36,755 nt of DNA from GCA-2746795 sp964643965 (GTDB lineage Bacteria; Chloroflexota; Anaerolineae; Promineifilales; Promineifilaceae): contig CAZXVH010000042.1 of the NCBI GenBank assembly GCA_964643965.1, positions 1 through 36,755 of the forward strand. The letters run 5' to 3'. Shown here piece after piece: positions 7,385-16,055 of this stretch. Under the pieces are notes generated by a model, which was given only the letters and a program-made list of their open reading frames with translations, made no database searches and was not told the origin of the DNA. The stretch's first letter is position 1. The number at the start of each line of letters is the position of its first letter. Position numbers and translations under genes: made by a program.

Positions 7385-10300
7385 TTAATCTGGTAATGCG
7401 CCGGGGCTGGGGAAGGGCCACTCACGGAAATCAACCAGGCAGTTATCGGTATCTACGTCATAGGGGACTCGTTCTAGTACGGCTCCTGCCAGGGAAACGA
7501 GGGGACAGCCGATAACGCCGGGAAATATACCGCTGCCGTAAGTAACGACATCCACAATTTCTCCTGAAGCATTACGAAGCAAAACTTCATCACCGCTGTT
7601 GCCTAATTGGAAGAAGGTGGTGGGATCCCCCCAGGCCGGATCATCAATGAGATTGGGAACGGCCGTTACCGTTTCCAATATCTCAAAATCCGGGTAAAAA
7701 CCATGCGCGGCAAAAAAGGCAGCCGCTGAGGTTGCCACCACCAAGGGGGAGCGGGCGGCCAGCACCGTTCCTGGTGGGAACAAGCGCACGTCTTCATAAT
7801 CTGCCGGGTTCACTGCGTCGCCTAAACTGAAGCCGCTGAGATCGAGGGGGCGGGCGGTGGGATTGGCCAGTTCCACGTATTCGCCATCATCTAAACCGGG
7901 TGGGTTGTACTGAATTTCGCTGATGAGGGGATGGTTGGCCAGTCCTAAAACGTTGTTCAACACGGTGGGCAAATAAACGCGGTAAGGCCAGTCGTGGTCA
8001 AACAGGTCTGCCAGCAGCGCGTAGGCTTCGTTGGATTGCACTTGCAGGGCCAGCTCCCGGTTGGCTTTATTGGAGGTCTCCGAGCCGTTGATGCTGCCTA
8101 CGTGAATATAGCCCTGTCCATTGAGGCGTACCAGCACCATTTTGTTGTGAATGCCCAGGCCGGTGGGGTTTGCCAGGGCGCATTCCAGGTTTAAATGTTC
8201 CCGCCGGGCGGTCTCTTTTACATAGTGGCAGGCGGCGCTGTTGCTGGTGGCCTGGCGGTCATCGTCGAAAAATTCGTCAAGCAAGAGGCGCACGTGAGCG
8301 CCGCGACGAGCGGCGTTGAGATACGCTTCTAACCGGGGATTGGGATCATTGATGGCGTTGCTGCCCCAAAACGGCCGTTCATACAATTGCTGCACCCATA
8401 CCTCATCTCCCGCTCCAGCCCGGTTGACGAGACCCAGCAAAGCGTCCACCTCCCGCAAACTGTTTTCAGGCGACTGTACCAGTTCAAAGGGAAAGAGGCC
8501 GGAAAAAACGGCCGGTTCCGGGTAACGCACGGTGTAGGTAGTCCCCCCGGTTTCGGTGATGGGGACAAAGCCGAGGGGCAATGGCGTTAGATGGCTGACG
8601 CCCAGAATAATGTCGGGGTGCGCCAGGTCAAAATCCCGGGCAAACAAGGTTTGCCCATGAGCCACGACGGAGGGGGCGTCGGTGATGAGAACGAGGCCGC
8701 GCCGTCCCCAGGTTCCGTCGCTTTTGTCGTCGGCGGGCAGGCTGTTAGGGCTGAGATTTTGGGTGCTAATGAGGATACGCTGCCCATCGATGAGCATAAA
8801 TTTGGCGTGCAGGTAGTCATAGCGGTCGAAGATTTTGGGGCTGGCGTTGGCATCGTTGATCATGAAGGCGCACAGTCCGCCGGCTTGCATAAGCTGTTGG
8901 CACAGGTAATGCTCCTGGTGGCTGACGCCGCCGGCCGGCCCTCCTTCTAAAAACAAGGTAACAGACACGCCCCGAGTGGCTGCCAGCGCCAGAGCGTCGG
9001 CGATGGCGGTATTTTCAAAGGTGTGGGATTCAGCCTGGATACTGGTCACGGCGCTGTTGATTTGGGCGACGACGGCTTCATAGGCGTTGTCGGGGGCGAT
9101 GGCCAGGGTGAGAACGGCCGTTTCCGTGACTTGTGTGGTGAAGAAGAACTCGTCTAAATCCCAGCCGGGATAGCGCACTTTGCGCCCGTTGATCACATCA
9201 TCGAGCGATTGGGCCCAATCGGCGGCGCTGTTGGTATCGGGCACGGGTTGGTTGGTGAACGGGTCGCGCCGCCGGTAGAGGATTTGCCCTTCTTGCCCGG
9301 AGATGGTGTAAGGTTGAACGGCCGTTCCCGACCAACCGGCCACGCTTGTATCCCCGTTTTCATACACCAGCACATCGACGACTTGTCCTTGATCGTTTGC
9401 CAGCAGCACTTCATCGCCGGTATTGGTCAGGCCCGGCCAGGCCGCCAGGACGCCCTGTGGAGCAAAACCAAATTGTTGGCTGAAGGCGAGGGCGTTTTTG
9501 GTGAGCCAGGCGGTCCCGCCGGACGGCAAGATGAGGGCGGGCAGCGCTTTGCCATTTAGCTGCCAGCCCGTTAAATTGACGGCGGCTTCGCTTATGTTGC
9601 GCAGGGAAACGGCTTCATCAGCGTCGTTTGGAGCGTACCCATCGTAGAGAACGGCGTCCAGGATAACGGCCGTTTCAGAACCGGTGTTGATGGTGGTAAC
9701 GGCCGTGTCCCAATTATTGCTCAGGTTCGTTTCGGTAACAGGGGTAGTGGCGCTGATGCTGTTTGTCAGGGTTCCGCTGGCGGCGGCGGAGACGGTGGTG
9801 GTGAGTACAAATTGCTGTTGAGCGCCTGGGTGCAAGGGGCCAACTTGCCAGACCAGGGTATGGGCGTCCGGCTGTGTCAGGGTGTAGCCGCTGCTGTTGG
9901 CGACGTAAGTCACGTAAGTGGGCAGGGTGTCGGTTAAGATGACGCTGGTGGCGGTGAGGCTGCCGCTGTTGCGCAGGGTGATGTTGTAGAGGAGAGGGCT
10001 GTCGGGGTCTGTCTGAGCGGGTGCATTTTTTGTTACACTCAAATCAGCGACGATAGCTGTATTCCAACCCGAATTCTCTGATTTTGCTGTTCCTGTTATC
10101 AGATGTCCCCCAGCATCAAGACCATTTCGGGTAATACCATCGTTGTTTTGCCAGTTTGCATCTACATCTGTGGCAGTACCACTTGTTCTCTCCATACTGT
10201 AATAGCCAGGGGAGGCACTGCCAGCAGGCCATCCACCCCCATCACCATTGGCGGAATCTATTAGTTGACCAGAATTATCACGGAGGAACAATCGGTCGCC

Positions 10301-10696
10301 ATTATTATTTAAGCTGCCCGTATAAATTTTATCAGCATCAATATCACTCACTGTTTCATCATCTGTGCGTTCCAGTAAATAGAATCCATTTGGTGGAATT
10401 GAGCCTTGCAATGTTATGGTGATATTTTGGTTTGCGATATTGAGCGTCCAACCTATCAGGCTGATGACATTATTCGTATTGTTATAGAGTTCTATCCATT
10501 CGTCAGAGGTATATGACGCCGAAGTACCCCCCCAGGCAACTTCGCTAATAATCACATCATAAGGAGCAGCCGCATTTGCACGGGGCGAGGCCGAAACGGC
10601 CGTTTCCCCCATCATCCCCTGCACTTGTGTGATCCCCATCAACAGCAATACCGGCAGTAAAACGGATGCCATGAATCCAACGATACGCTTAAACAT
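7385..10696 (-). CDS. Secreted lamin-tail / DUF11 / phospholipase D-like multidomain protein
   Basis: The 1103-residue product starts with a signal peptide (MFKRIVGFMASVLLPVLLL). By eye the domain order is: a lamin-tail-like fold (about 40-160, IISEVAWGG and WIELYNN), a DUF11-type adhesion repeat (about 225-335), a second lamin-tail-like unit (about 340-455), two PLD-like halves (about 530-910), and a third lamin-tail-like unit (about 920-1080). The first PLD motif is canonical, HAKFMLID. The second reads HNKMVLVR, with Arg where the HxKxxxxD motif has Asp, although GSINGSE follows as expected. It may be an exported nuclease or phospholipase, or a surface binding protein. The ATG at 10696 has AGGAG six bases upstream; a frame extending to 10723 lacks this. 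Confidence 0.85.
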   Translation of the reverse strand: MFKRIVGFMASVLLPVLLLMGITQVQGMMGETAVSASPRANAAAPYDVIISEVAWGGTSASYTSDEWIELYNNTNNVISLIGWTLNIANQNITITLQGSIPPNGFYLLERTDDETVSDIDADKIYTGSLNNNGDRLFLRDNSGQLIDSANGDGGGWPAGSASPGYYSMERTSGTATDVDANWQNNDGITRNGLDAGGHLITGTAKSENSGWNTAIVADLSVTKNAPAQTDPDSPLLYNITLRNSGSLTATSVILTDTLPTYVTYVANSSGYTLTQPDAHTLVWQVGPLHPGAQQQFVLTTTVSAAASGTLTNSISATTPVTETNLSNNWDTAVTTINTGSETAVILDAVLYDGYAPNDADEAVSLRNISEAAVNLTGWQLNGKALPALILPSGGTAWLTKNALAFSQQFGFAPQGVLAAWPGLTNTGDEVLLANDQGQVVDVLVYENGDTSVAGWSGTAVQPYTISGQEGQILYRRRDPFTNQPVPDTNSAADWAQSLDDVINGRKVRYPGWDLDEFFFTTQVTETAVLTLAIAPDNAYEAVVAQINSAVTSIQAESHTFENTAIADALALAATRGVSVTLFLEGGPAGGVSHQEHYLCQQLMQAGGLCAFMINDANASPKIFDRYDYLHAKFMLIDGQRILISTQNLSPNSLPADDKSDGTWGRRGLVLITDAPSVVAHGQTLFARDFDLAHPDIILGVSHLTPLPLGFVPITETGGTTYTVRYPEPAVFSGLFPFELVQSPENSLREVDALLGLVNRAGAGDEVWVQQLYERPFWGSNAINDPNPRLEAYLNAARRGAHVRLLLDEFFDDDRQATSNSAACHYVKETARREHLNLECALANPTGLGIHNKMVLVRLNGQGYIHVGSINGSETSNKANRELALQVQSNEAYALLADLFDHDWPYRVYLPTVLNNVLGLANHPLISEIQYNPPGLDDGEYVELANPTARPLDLSGFSLGDAVNPADYEDVRLFPPGTVLAARSPLVVATSAAAFFAAHGFYPDFEILETVTAVPNLIDDPAWGDPTTFFQLGNSGDEVLLRNASGEIVDVVTYGSGIFPGVIGCPLVSLAGAVLERVPYDVDTDNCLVDFREWPFPSPGALPD

Positions 10697-10824
10697 ACTT
10701 CTCTCCTGACTCAAGCTGTACAATTATGTCAATATAACAAATGAAGATGGATGCATTGTTTGCTGCCTGGAACTATGAGACGCCCTTTATTTTACAATGG
10801 TAATCACGCCAGAATCAAGAGGCA

Positions 10825-10853
10825 TTGGCTGAATAGGGGGCCGGTGGTATGAT
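10825..10853 (+). promoter_or_regulatory. Promoter placed for leaderless transcription
   Basis: TTGGCT (10825-10830) and TATGAT (10848-10853) are 17 bases apart, and a TG one base upstream of the -10 gives an extended -10. Only eight bases separate the -10 from the ATG at 10862, so transcription should begin at or next to the start codon. Confidence 0.65.
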
Positions 10854-10861
10854 CTTTTCTC

Positions 10862-12136
10862 ATGACTGGAAGCCGTTGGTGGCATAAAGCAGGTTTAATA
10901 ACACTCATGGTGTGGCTGTTGGCAGCCTGCCAGCCAACGATGCCGTTGCCTACCCTGGCTGCCCCGGCCGAAATTAGAGAGGTGGCAATAGAAACAGGCA
11001 TCCTTTCGCCTGACATCCCCGCCACCTTCACCCCCGCGCCGTTAGAAGCGGGCGGCGCTAATTTGCACAATCTGGCTTCCCCTGGTCCCCGTCACACGCC
11101 CAGCCCCGCGCCCACCTTTGCCACTTATACGCCCCGGCCTACGCAAACGCTGACTCCCACCATGACGCCGGCAGTAACGGCCGTTCCCACTCGTTACCAA
11201 AGCCATATGCCCAACCTGCCCCCCTCCGGCGAATTAGGGCCAAGCAAGTTGGGCATCCATGTGGTGCGTAACAACGATCCCAATATTATGGCATTTGTGC
11301 GCCAGGCGCAGCCGGCTGTCATGAAAGGGGTGGATGACCTCGGCTTCCTGGAAGAAGTGAAGCAGGTCTCGCCGCGCACCATCACCATTGGCCGCTTGAG
11401 CGCCAGAGACCAATCTTATGTGGGCGAACCAGAAGAAACGGCCCGCGACTTTGTGGCCTATCAGCTTGAGCAGTACAAAGCCAATCCTTACATTGATTAC
11501 TGGGAAGGATGGAACGAACCGGACCCCAACCTGGAGCGCATGGATTGGTATGCTCGCTTTGAAGCGGAACGGGTGCGTTTGCTGGCCCAACATGGTTTGA
11601 AAGCGGCCGTCGGTGGTTTTGCCGCCGGTGTGCCAGAAATGGATGAATTCGCACTCTTTCTGCCGGCTATTGAGGCGGCCATCGAACACGGTGGCATCCT
11701 CTCCCTGCACGAATACGGCGCGCCCGATATGATGTACCTCTATGGCGATCCGCTGCCCGGCTATCCCACTTACCCGGATCGCGGCTCCCTCACCTTCCGT
11801 TACCGTTGGTTTTATCGGGATATTTTGGAACCGCGTGGCCTGGTGCTGCCACTGGTTATTTCAGAGGCGGGTATTGATGGCATCATTGGCGGCCGGCCCG
11901 GCCCCGCTGGTTTCGGTTGGTCTTATTTTGCCGATTACTGGGTGGCGCAGGGTTTGGGCGGCAGCGGCATCGAGGCGTTTGTTAACCAGTTGAACTGGTA
12001 TGATAATGGAGTGCGCGAAGATGGGTATGTGATCGGCTTTACTGTGTTTACGGCCGGCGGCATTGCCCAATGGCGTGAGTATGACATCAATGAAATACTG
12101 CCGGATCTGGCAAATTATGTGATTGGCCAGAGATGA
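10862..12136 (+). CDS. Lipoprotein with glycoside hydrolase-like TIM-barrel domain
   Basis: The 424-residue product has a lipoprotein signal with lipobox LAAC (Cys23), so it should be anchored on the outer face of the membrane. A Pro/Thr-rich linker (about 50-115) leads to a domain resembling clan A glycoside hydrolases. YWEGWNEPDP places Glu219 in the NEP acid/base position, and LPLVISEAGIDG places Glu335 as a candidate nucleophile. SLHEYGAP between them fits a barrel-strand histidine. The substrate and the family number cannot be told from the sequence. No Shine-Dalgarno sequence precedes the ATG, which fits the promoter lying eight bases upstream. A DUF1232 gene follows closely. Confidence 0.72.
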   Translation: MTGSRWWHKAGLITLMVWLLAACQPTMPLPTLAAPAEIREVAIETGILSPDIPATFTPAPLEAGGANLHNLASPGPRHTPSPAPTFATYTPRPTQTLTPTMTPAVTAVPTRYQSHMPNLPPSGELGPSKLGIHVVRNNDPNIMAFVRQAQPAVMKGVDDLGFLEEVKQVSPRTITIGRLSARDQSYVGEPEETARDFVAYQLEQYKANPYIDYWEGWNEPDPNLERMDWYARFEAERVRLLAQHGLKAAVGGFAAGVPEMDEFALFLPAIEAAIEHGGILSLHEYGAPDMMYLYGDPLPGYPTYPDRGSLTFRYRWFYRDILEPRGLVLPLVISEAGIDGIIGGRPGPAGFGWSYFADYWVAQGLGGSGIEAFVNQLNWYDNGVREDGYVIGFTVFTAGGIAQWREYDINEILPDLANYVIGQR

Positions 12137-12192
12137 GGAGAGAGGATGCTTGCAACCAATCGGCTGTATCTGCGTAAAAAGGAGTGATGAAC

Positions 12193-12660
12193 ATGTTTAG
12201 AAAAAGAAAATCTGATGAGGAAAAAGAAATGGAATCTGCTCTAACAACGCAAGAAAACGCCCCAGAAAAAGGCCCCGGCTTCTGGCGGGATGTCTGGCAG
12301 CAAACGAGATTGGTATTCAGGCTTATCCGCGATCCGGAAGTGCCGATTTACTTAAAAGTGGTGCCTTTTGTGGGACTGCTGTATGTGATCATGCCCATCG
12401 ACTTGATCACCGACTTCGCCCCGGTCATAGGACAGTTGGATGATATTACAGCGCTGATTGTGGGCGCTAAAGTATTTATTGAATTGGCGCCGCCCCAAAT
12501 CGTGGCCCGCCATCTGCAAGAGATTCGCCAACAAGATGGGTATGAAACCATCATTGAAGGCGAAGCCGTGTTCGTAGACGAGCTGGATGATTACATTGTG
12601 ATTGATCCGGACAGCGGCGAGACCTTTGTGCAAAAAGAGCCGGAAGATTTAGATGACTGA
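12193..12660 (+). CDS. DUF1232 (YkvA-type) membrane protein
   Basis: The 155-residue product has a charged N-terminus and a conserved DUF1232 segment at about 50-105: a pair of hydrophobic helices with the family signature of a proline-containing turn, PIDLITDFAPVIGQLDD. The acidic C-terminal tail is rich in Asp and Glu. The function of the family is unknown. GGAG at 12181-12184 sits about eight bases before the ATG at 12193; in-frame GTG (12184) and ATG (12187) codons overlap or crowd that site and are less likely. The gene converges on the amidohydrolase gene with only 23 bases between stops and no visible terminator. Confidence 0.82.
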   Translation: MFRKRKSDEEKEMESALTTQENAPEKGPGFWRDVWQQTRLVFRLIRDPEVPIYLKVVPFVGLLYVIMPIDLITDFAPVIGQLDDITALIVGAKVFIELAPPQIVARHLQEIRQQDGYETIIEGEAVFVDELDDYIVIDPDSGETFVQKEPEDLDD

Positions 12661-12683
12661 AGCCGTGGTTGACGGGCTACTGC

Positions 12684-14081
12684 CTATTCTCCGCGCACCA
12701 TTCGCCTGGCAATCTGGTTGTGGCGTTCCAGGATAACGGGCAGATCGATGGTGGTTAAACGGCCGTTTTTCACCACCACCTTCCCATTAATTACCGAATA
12801 ATCAACCCCGCTCGGTTGGCATAACACCATGGCTGCCACCGGATCATGCAAAGCCCCCGCAAACGCTACCTGATTCAAATTAACCGCCACAAAATCCGCG
12901 CTCATGCCTGGCGCTAAATAACCAATATCATCACGACCCAACACTGCTGCGCCGCCGCGCGTTGCCAGGCGCAGCGCCTCCCGCGCCGTCATGGCGTCCG
13001 GTTTGCCGCCAAAGCCGCCTCGTCCGCCCGGTCTCTCGCTCAGATAGCGATCCGGCGCCACCCGTTGCAGCAGCAGCGCCTGCCGCGCCTCGGCGAACAG
13101 ATGCCCGCCGTCATTAGAAGCGGAGCCATCCACTCCCAGCCCCACCGGAACCCCAGCCTGCCACATAGCGGGAATCTTGGCGATGCCGCTGCCCAGGCGC
13201 ATATTGCTGTTGGGACAGTGGGCCACCCCTGTTTTTGTTTTGCCAAATAGCGCGATCTCGCTTTCACTCATATGCACACAATGGGCGTGCCACACATCCT
13301 TCCCCGTCCAGCCCAGTGATTCCACATAAGGAACCGGGCGCAGGCCAAAGGTCTCCAGGCAAAACGCTTCTTCCTCCACCGTTTCCGCCAGGTGCGTATG
13401 CAGGCGTACACCATAAGCCCGCGCCAACAGCGCCGATTCACGCATTAAATCCGGCGTCACCGAAAAGGGAGAGCAGGGCGCCAGTACCACTCGCATCATG
13501 GCATGGCGTTTGGCGTCATGGTACGTCTCAATGAGGCGACGGCTGTCTTGCAGAATAAACGCCTCATCTTCGGTCACACGATCCGGCGGCAGCCCCCCTT
13601 TGCTTTCACCCAGAGACATGGAGCCGCGGGCGGCATGGAAACGCACCCCAATTTCTTGCGCGGCGCGGATTTGGCTGTCCAGGGTACAATCATTGGGGAA
13701 AATATAGAGGTGGTCGCTGCTGGTGGTGCAGCCAGAAAGCGCCAGTTCTGCCAGCCCCGTCAAGGTGCTGATATAAATGGCTTCATCGGTCAGGTTTGCC
13801 CAAATAGGATAGAGCGTTTTGAGCCAGGTGAACAGATCGGCGTCTTGGGCCAGCACGCGAGTGAGAGATTGGTACAGGTGGTGATGGGTATTGACCAGTC
13901 CGGGCAAAACCACATGTCCGGCCAAATCTAAAACGGCGTCGGCCGTTTCCGGCAGCGCCTCTGTTGCTCCCACCTCAATGATAACATTGTCCCGGATAAA
14001 CAGTCCGCCATTGGCGATTTCTTGCCCCTCATCGTCCATCGTCACCAGGACTGCTGCATTTTTAACCAATAAAGTAGGCAT
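12684..14081 (-). CDS. Amidohydrolase, probable 8-oxoguanine deaminase
   Basis: The 465-residue product belongs to the cytosine deaminase/ATZ-TRZ branch of metal-dependent amidohydrolases. Visible metal and catalytic positions are NTHHHLYQSLTR (HxH), LHTHLAET, WHAHCVHMS and GLGVDGSASND (Asp). The segment SMSLGESKGGLPPDRV resembles characterised 8-oxoguanine deaminases, which clear oxidised guanine base by converting it to urate. Related possibilities are guanine, S-adenosylhomocysteine or triazine deaminases. AGGAGG lies five bases upstream of the ATG. An imperfect palindrome shared with the gene starting at 26912 lies 18-42 bases upstream. Confidence 0.75.
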   Translation of the reverse strand: MPTLLVKNAAVLVTMDDEGQEIANGGLFIRDNVIIEVGATEALPETADAVLDLAGHVVLPGLVNTHHHLYQSLTRVLAQDADLFTWLKTLYPIWANLTDEAIYISTLTGLAELALSGCTTSSDHLYIFPNDCTLDSQIRAAQEIGVRFHAARGSMSLGESKGGLPPDRVTEDEAFILQDSRRLIETYHDAKRHAMMRVVLAPCSPFSVTPDLMRESALLARAYGVRLHTHLAETVEEEAFCLETFGLRPVPYVESLGWTGKDVWHAHCVHMSESEIALFGKTKTGVAHCPNSNMRLGSGIAKIPAMWQAGVPVGLGVDGSASNDGGHLFAEARQALLLQRVAPDRYLSERPGGRGGFGGKPDAMTAREALRLATRGGAAVLGRDDIGYLAPGMSADFVAVNLNQVAFAGALHDPVAAMVLCQPSGVDYSVINGKVVVKNGRLTTIDLPVILERHNQIARRMVRGE

Positions 14082-14098
14082 GGCCTCCTCCTTTTATA

Positions 14099-14123
14099 TG
14101 AGATTGGTTCAATCTTGAAGAGT
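14099..14123 (-). repeat. 25-bp imperfect palindrome, copy 1
   Basis: This 25-bp element contains TGAGATTG followed two bases later by TCAATCTTG, so AGATTG and CAATCT can pair. It matches the element at 26940-26964 at 21 of 25 positions. Both copies lie shortly upstream of minus-strand start codons. It may be an operator or a small dispersed repeat. Confidence 0.6.
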
Positions 14124-14199
14124 GCGCCAATCTGAGAACGAAACATTTTGTGTGGTCATTGCTCCCATTTAAGATGTACTTTAACACGGCCGTTTTTGC

Positions 14200-14227
14200 T
14201 TGGCAAAGTATCTACCAGTGGTATAAT
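14200..14227 (+). promoter_or_regulatory. Promoter of tRNA-Leu
   Basis: TTGGCA (14200-14205) and a perfect TATAAT (14222-14227) are separated by 16 bases. The start would fall near 14234, a few bases before the mature tRNA. An ACGGCCGT palindrome lies just upstream at 14186-14193. Confidence 0.8.
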
Positions 14228-14239
14228 TCCCTGCTCGCC

Positions 14240-14321
14240 GGGGATGTGGCGGAATTGGCAGACGCGCATGACTTAGAATCATGTGCCGTAAGGCGTGTGG
14301 GTTCGAGTCCCTCCATCCCCA
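14240..14321 (+). tRNA. tRNA-Leu (anticodon UAG)
   Basis: The acceptor stem GGGGATG (14240-14246) pairs with CATCCCC (14314-14320), and the discriminator base is A. The anticodon arm is CATGA, loop CTTAGAA, TCATG, giving anticodon UAG for CUA leucine codons. A long variable arm (TGCCGTAAGGCG) and the T loop TTCGAGT confirm a class II tRNA. One T:T mismatch lies in the T stem. The CCA end is not encoded. Confidence 0.97.
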
Positions 14322-14337
14322 TATTAACATGTTAGTG

Positions 14338-14365
14338 GCGTTGCTTCGGCAACGCGCTTTTTTTT
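14338..14365 (+). terminator. Intrinsic terminator of tRNA-Leu
   Basis: GCGTTGC and GCAACGC form a perfect 7-bp stem capped by a TTCG tetraloop, followed by GC and eight T residues. It ends the tRNA-Leu transcript before the trigger factor gene. Confidence 0.93.
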
Positions 14366-14513
14366 ATAACCTTAAGGCGCCCCTATTGACCCCAATCAAT
14401 TACCTTACCGCTTGGCTGTAACATGCCATGTCTCTGCTGTCATTTGCAGGAGAACTTGGCATCGGGTCGATAGACGGCGCTGTACAAACCATCATTTTTA
14501 GAGAGGTATTCCT

Positions 14514-15935
14514 GTGTCCCTGACGATTCAATCCCAAGAAGATGAACAACGACAATTATTACTGACTGTAGAAGTTTCTGAAGACCGCGTTAAGAAAGCC
14601 ATGCGCCAGGCAGCGCGAGCATTGGCTGGTGAAGTCAATGTGCCTGGTTTCCGTAAAGGAAAAGCGCCCTACCATGTCATTGTCAGACGAGTGGGCGAAG
14701 TCCAATTGCGTGCCGAAGCCGTTGAAGATATGGTGCAGTCCGTTTTTGAAGAAGCGTTGCGAGAGATCGATGTAATTCCTTATGCACAGGCCAGTCTGGA
14801 TAAAATGGAAATGGAGCCGGTTGTTTTCCAATTTACCGTGCCGCTGGAACCACAATTGACCTTAGACGAAAGTTACCGCGACCTGCGTAAGGATGTTGAA
14901 GCTGTGGAAATTTCAGACGAGGCCATCGCCGAAGCCTTAGAGTTGGTTCGCCTTCGCCATCAAGTGATTGAGTCAGTCGAGCGGCCGGTGGCGCAGGGCG
15001 ATGTGGTTTCGGTCTCCGGCAAAGGTGTTTTGCTGCCGGCCACTGCCCCCGAGCAAGAGAGTTCAGAAGAAGAGACAGAAGCCGCAGCAGACAGTCTTGA
15101 AGCCGAAGAAGTTGTGCTGTTCGATGAAGATGAGACCGAGCTGCTGATGGACCCGGAGATTGTCTTCCCCGGTACAGCGTTTGTCGAGAATTTCATTGGT
15201 CTTTCTGCTGGTGAAGAGAAAGCCTTCATCCTTGAATTCCCCGTTGATTTTGATGATGATGAACTGGCCGGTCGCACTGCTTCTTTTGACATTACCGTGC
15301 TGGATGTTAAAAGCCGCATTTTACCGGAATTGGATGATGAATTGGCAAAGCAAGAGGGTTCCTATGAAACGTTGGCCGAACTACGGGATTCTTTGACAAA
15401 GAATTTGCGTACACAGGCGGAATCTGAAGCCAGAAATGAACTGATTGAAGGTTTGATCGATGATTTGCTTGAACGAGCCACCTTTATTTTCCCACCGGCC
15501 GCCTTAGATTTAGAAATTGACTCTATGATAGAGAACATGAAGACGCAGATGGAGCGCTCCGGCTGGCAGTGGGAAGATTATCTCAAGATTCAGGGATTCA
15601 CGGCCGAGACGATCCGTGATAATTTCCGTGAAGAGGCGCAGGAACATCTGGAGCGGAGTAGGGCGCTGCGCGAGTTTGTCTTCGCTGAAATGTTGACGAT
15701 TGAAGCTGAAGATATTGACGCCAAAATGGAAGAGCGCTTAGAAAGTTTTGGCGACAACGAGGATTTGCGTAACAGTATGCGCCAATATTATAACAGTGGT
15801 TATGGCGCTAATATGTTGAGCAATGAAATCTTGATGGACAAGGTGGTTGCCCGCGCTGAAGCGATTTATAAGGGTGAAGCCCCTGATTTGGCCGAACTCA
15901 AAGCGGCCGCCGAAGCTGCCGATGAAGAAGAATAA
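14514..15935 (+). CDS. tig: Trigger factor, ribosome-associated chaperone
   Basis: Trigger factor binds at the ribosome exit tunnel and shields nascent chains. The 473-residue product has the ribosome-binding domain (about 1-115) with signature NVPGFRKGKAPYHVI. An FKBP-type middle domain follows (about 155-265), then a helical C-terminal chaperone domain (about 275-450) and an acidic Ala/Glu tail. The FKBP domain holds an acidic insert of roughly 35 residues (about 180-215), so prolyl isomerase activity is uncertain. Translation starts at GTG 14514, with GAGAGG seven bases upstream; no in-frame ATG is near. clpP follows, a common tig-clpP arrangement. Confidence 0.95.
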   Translation: MSLTIQSQEDEQRQLLLTVEVSEDRVKKAMRQAARALAGEVNVPGFRKGKAPYHVIVRRVGEVQLRAEAVEDMVQSVFEEALREIDVIPYAQASLDKMEMEPVVFQFTVPLEPQLTLDESYRDLRKDVEAVEISDEAIAEALELVRLRHQVIESVERPVAQGDVVSVSGKGVLLPATAPEQESSEEETEAAADSLEAEEVVLFDEDETELLMDPEIVFPGTAFVENFIGLSAGEEKAFILEFPVDFDDDELAGRTASFDITVLDVKSRILPELDDELAKQEGSYETLAELRDSLTKNLRTQAESEARNELIEGLIDDLLERATFIFPPAALDLEIDSMIENMKTQMERSGWQWEDYLKIQGFTAETIRDNFREEAQEHLERSRALREFVFAEMLTIEAEDIDAKMEERLESFGDNEDLRNSMRQYYNSGYGANMLSNEILMDKVVARAEAIYKGEAPDLAELKAAAEAADEEE

Positions 15936-15996
15936 CGAAAATCTAATACGGATCGGGTAAACTGCGCCAATCCGACTATTTTTTAGATAATGATCT

Positions 15997-16032
15997 CTCC
16001 CTTTTGTCATACATCATTTGGCAAAAGGGGAG
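15997..16032 (+). promoter_or_regulatory. Hairpin in the tig-clpP gap
   Basis: CTCCCTTTTG (15997-16006) can pair with CAAAAGGGGAG (16022-16032), with one bulged G and a 15-base loop. It ends about ten bases before the clpP ribosome binding site. No T run follows. It could be an mRNA processing or stability element between the two genes. Confidence 0.4.
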
Positions 16033-16055
16033 AATGCAGCTTAAGGAGAATCAAC

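Noticed and set aside
7285..10696. Lasso or other RiPP maturation enzymes beside the small peptide gene
   Set aside because: The neighbours are a PLD-like secreted protein and nrdJ, with no cyclase, RRE or peptidase homology. The CPBP protease at 20.9 kb is too distant to link by context.
14150..14335. 61-codon frame across tRNA-Leu
   Set aside because: It covers a complete tRNA with its promoter.
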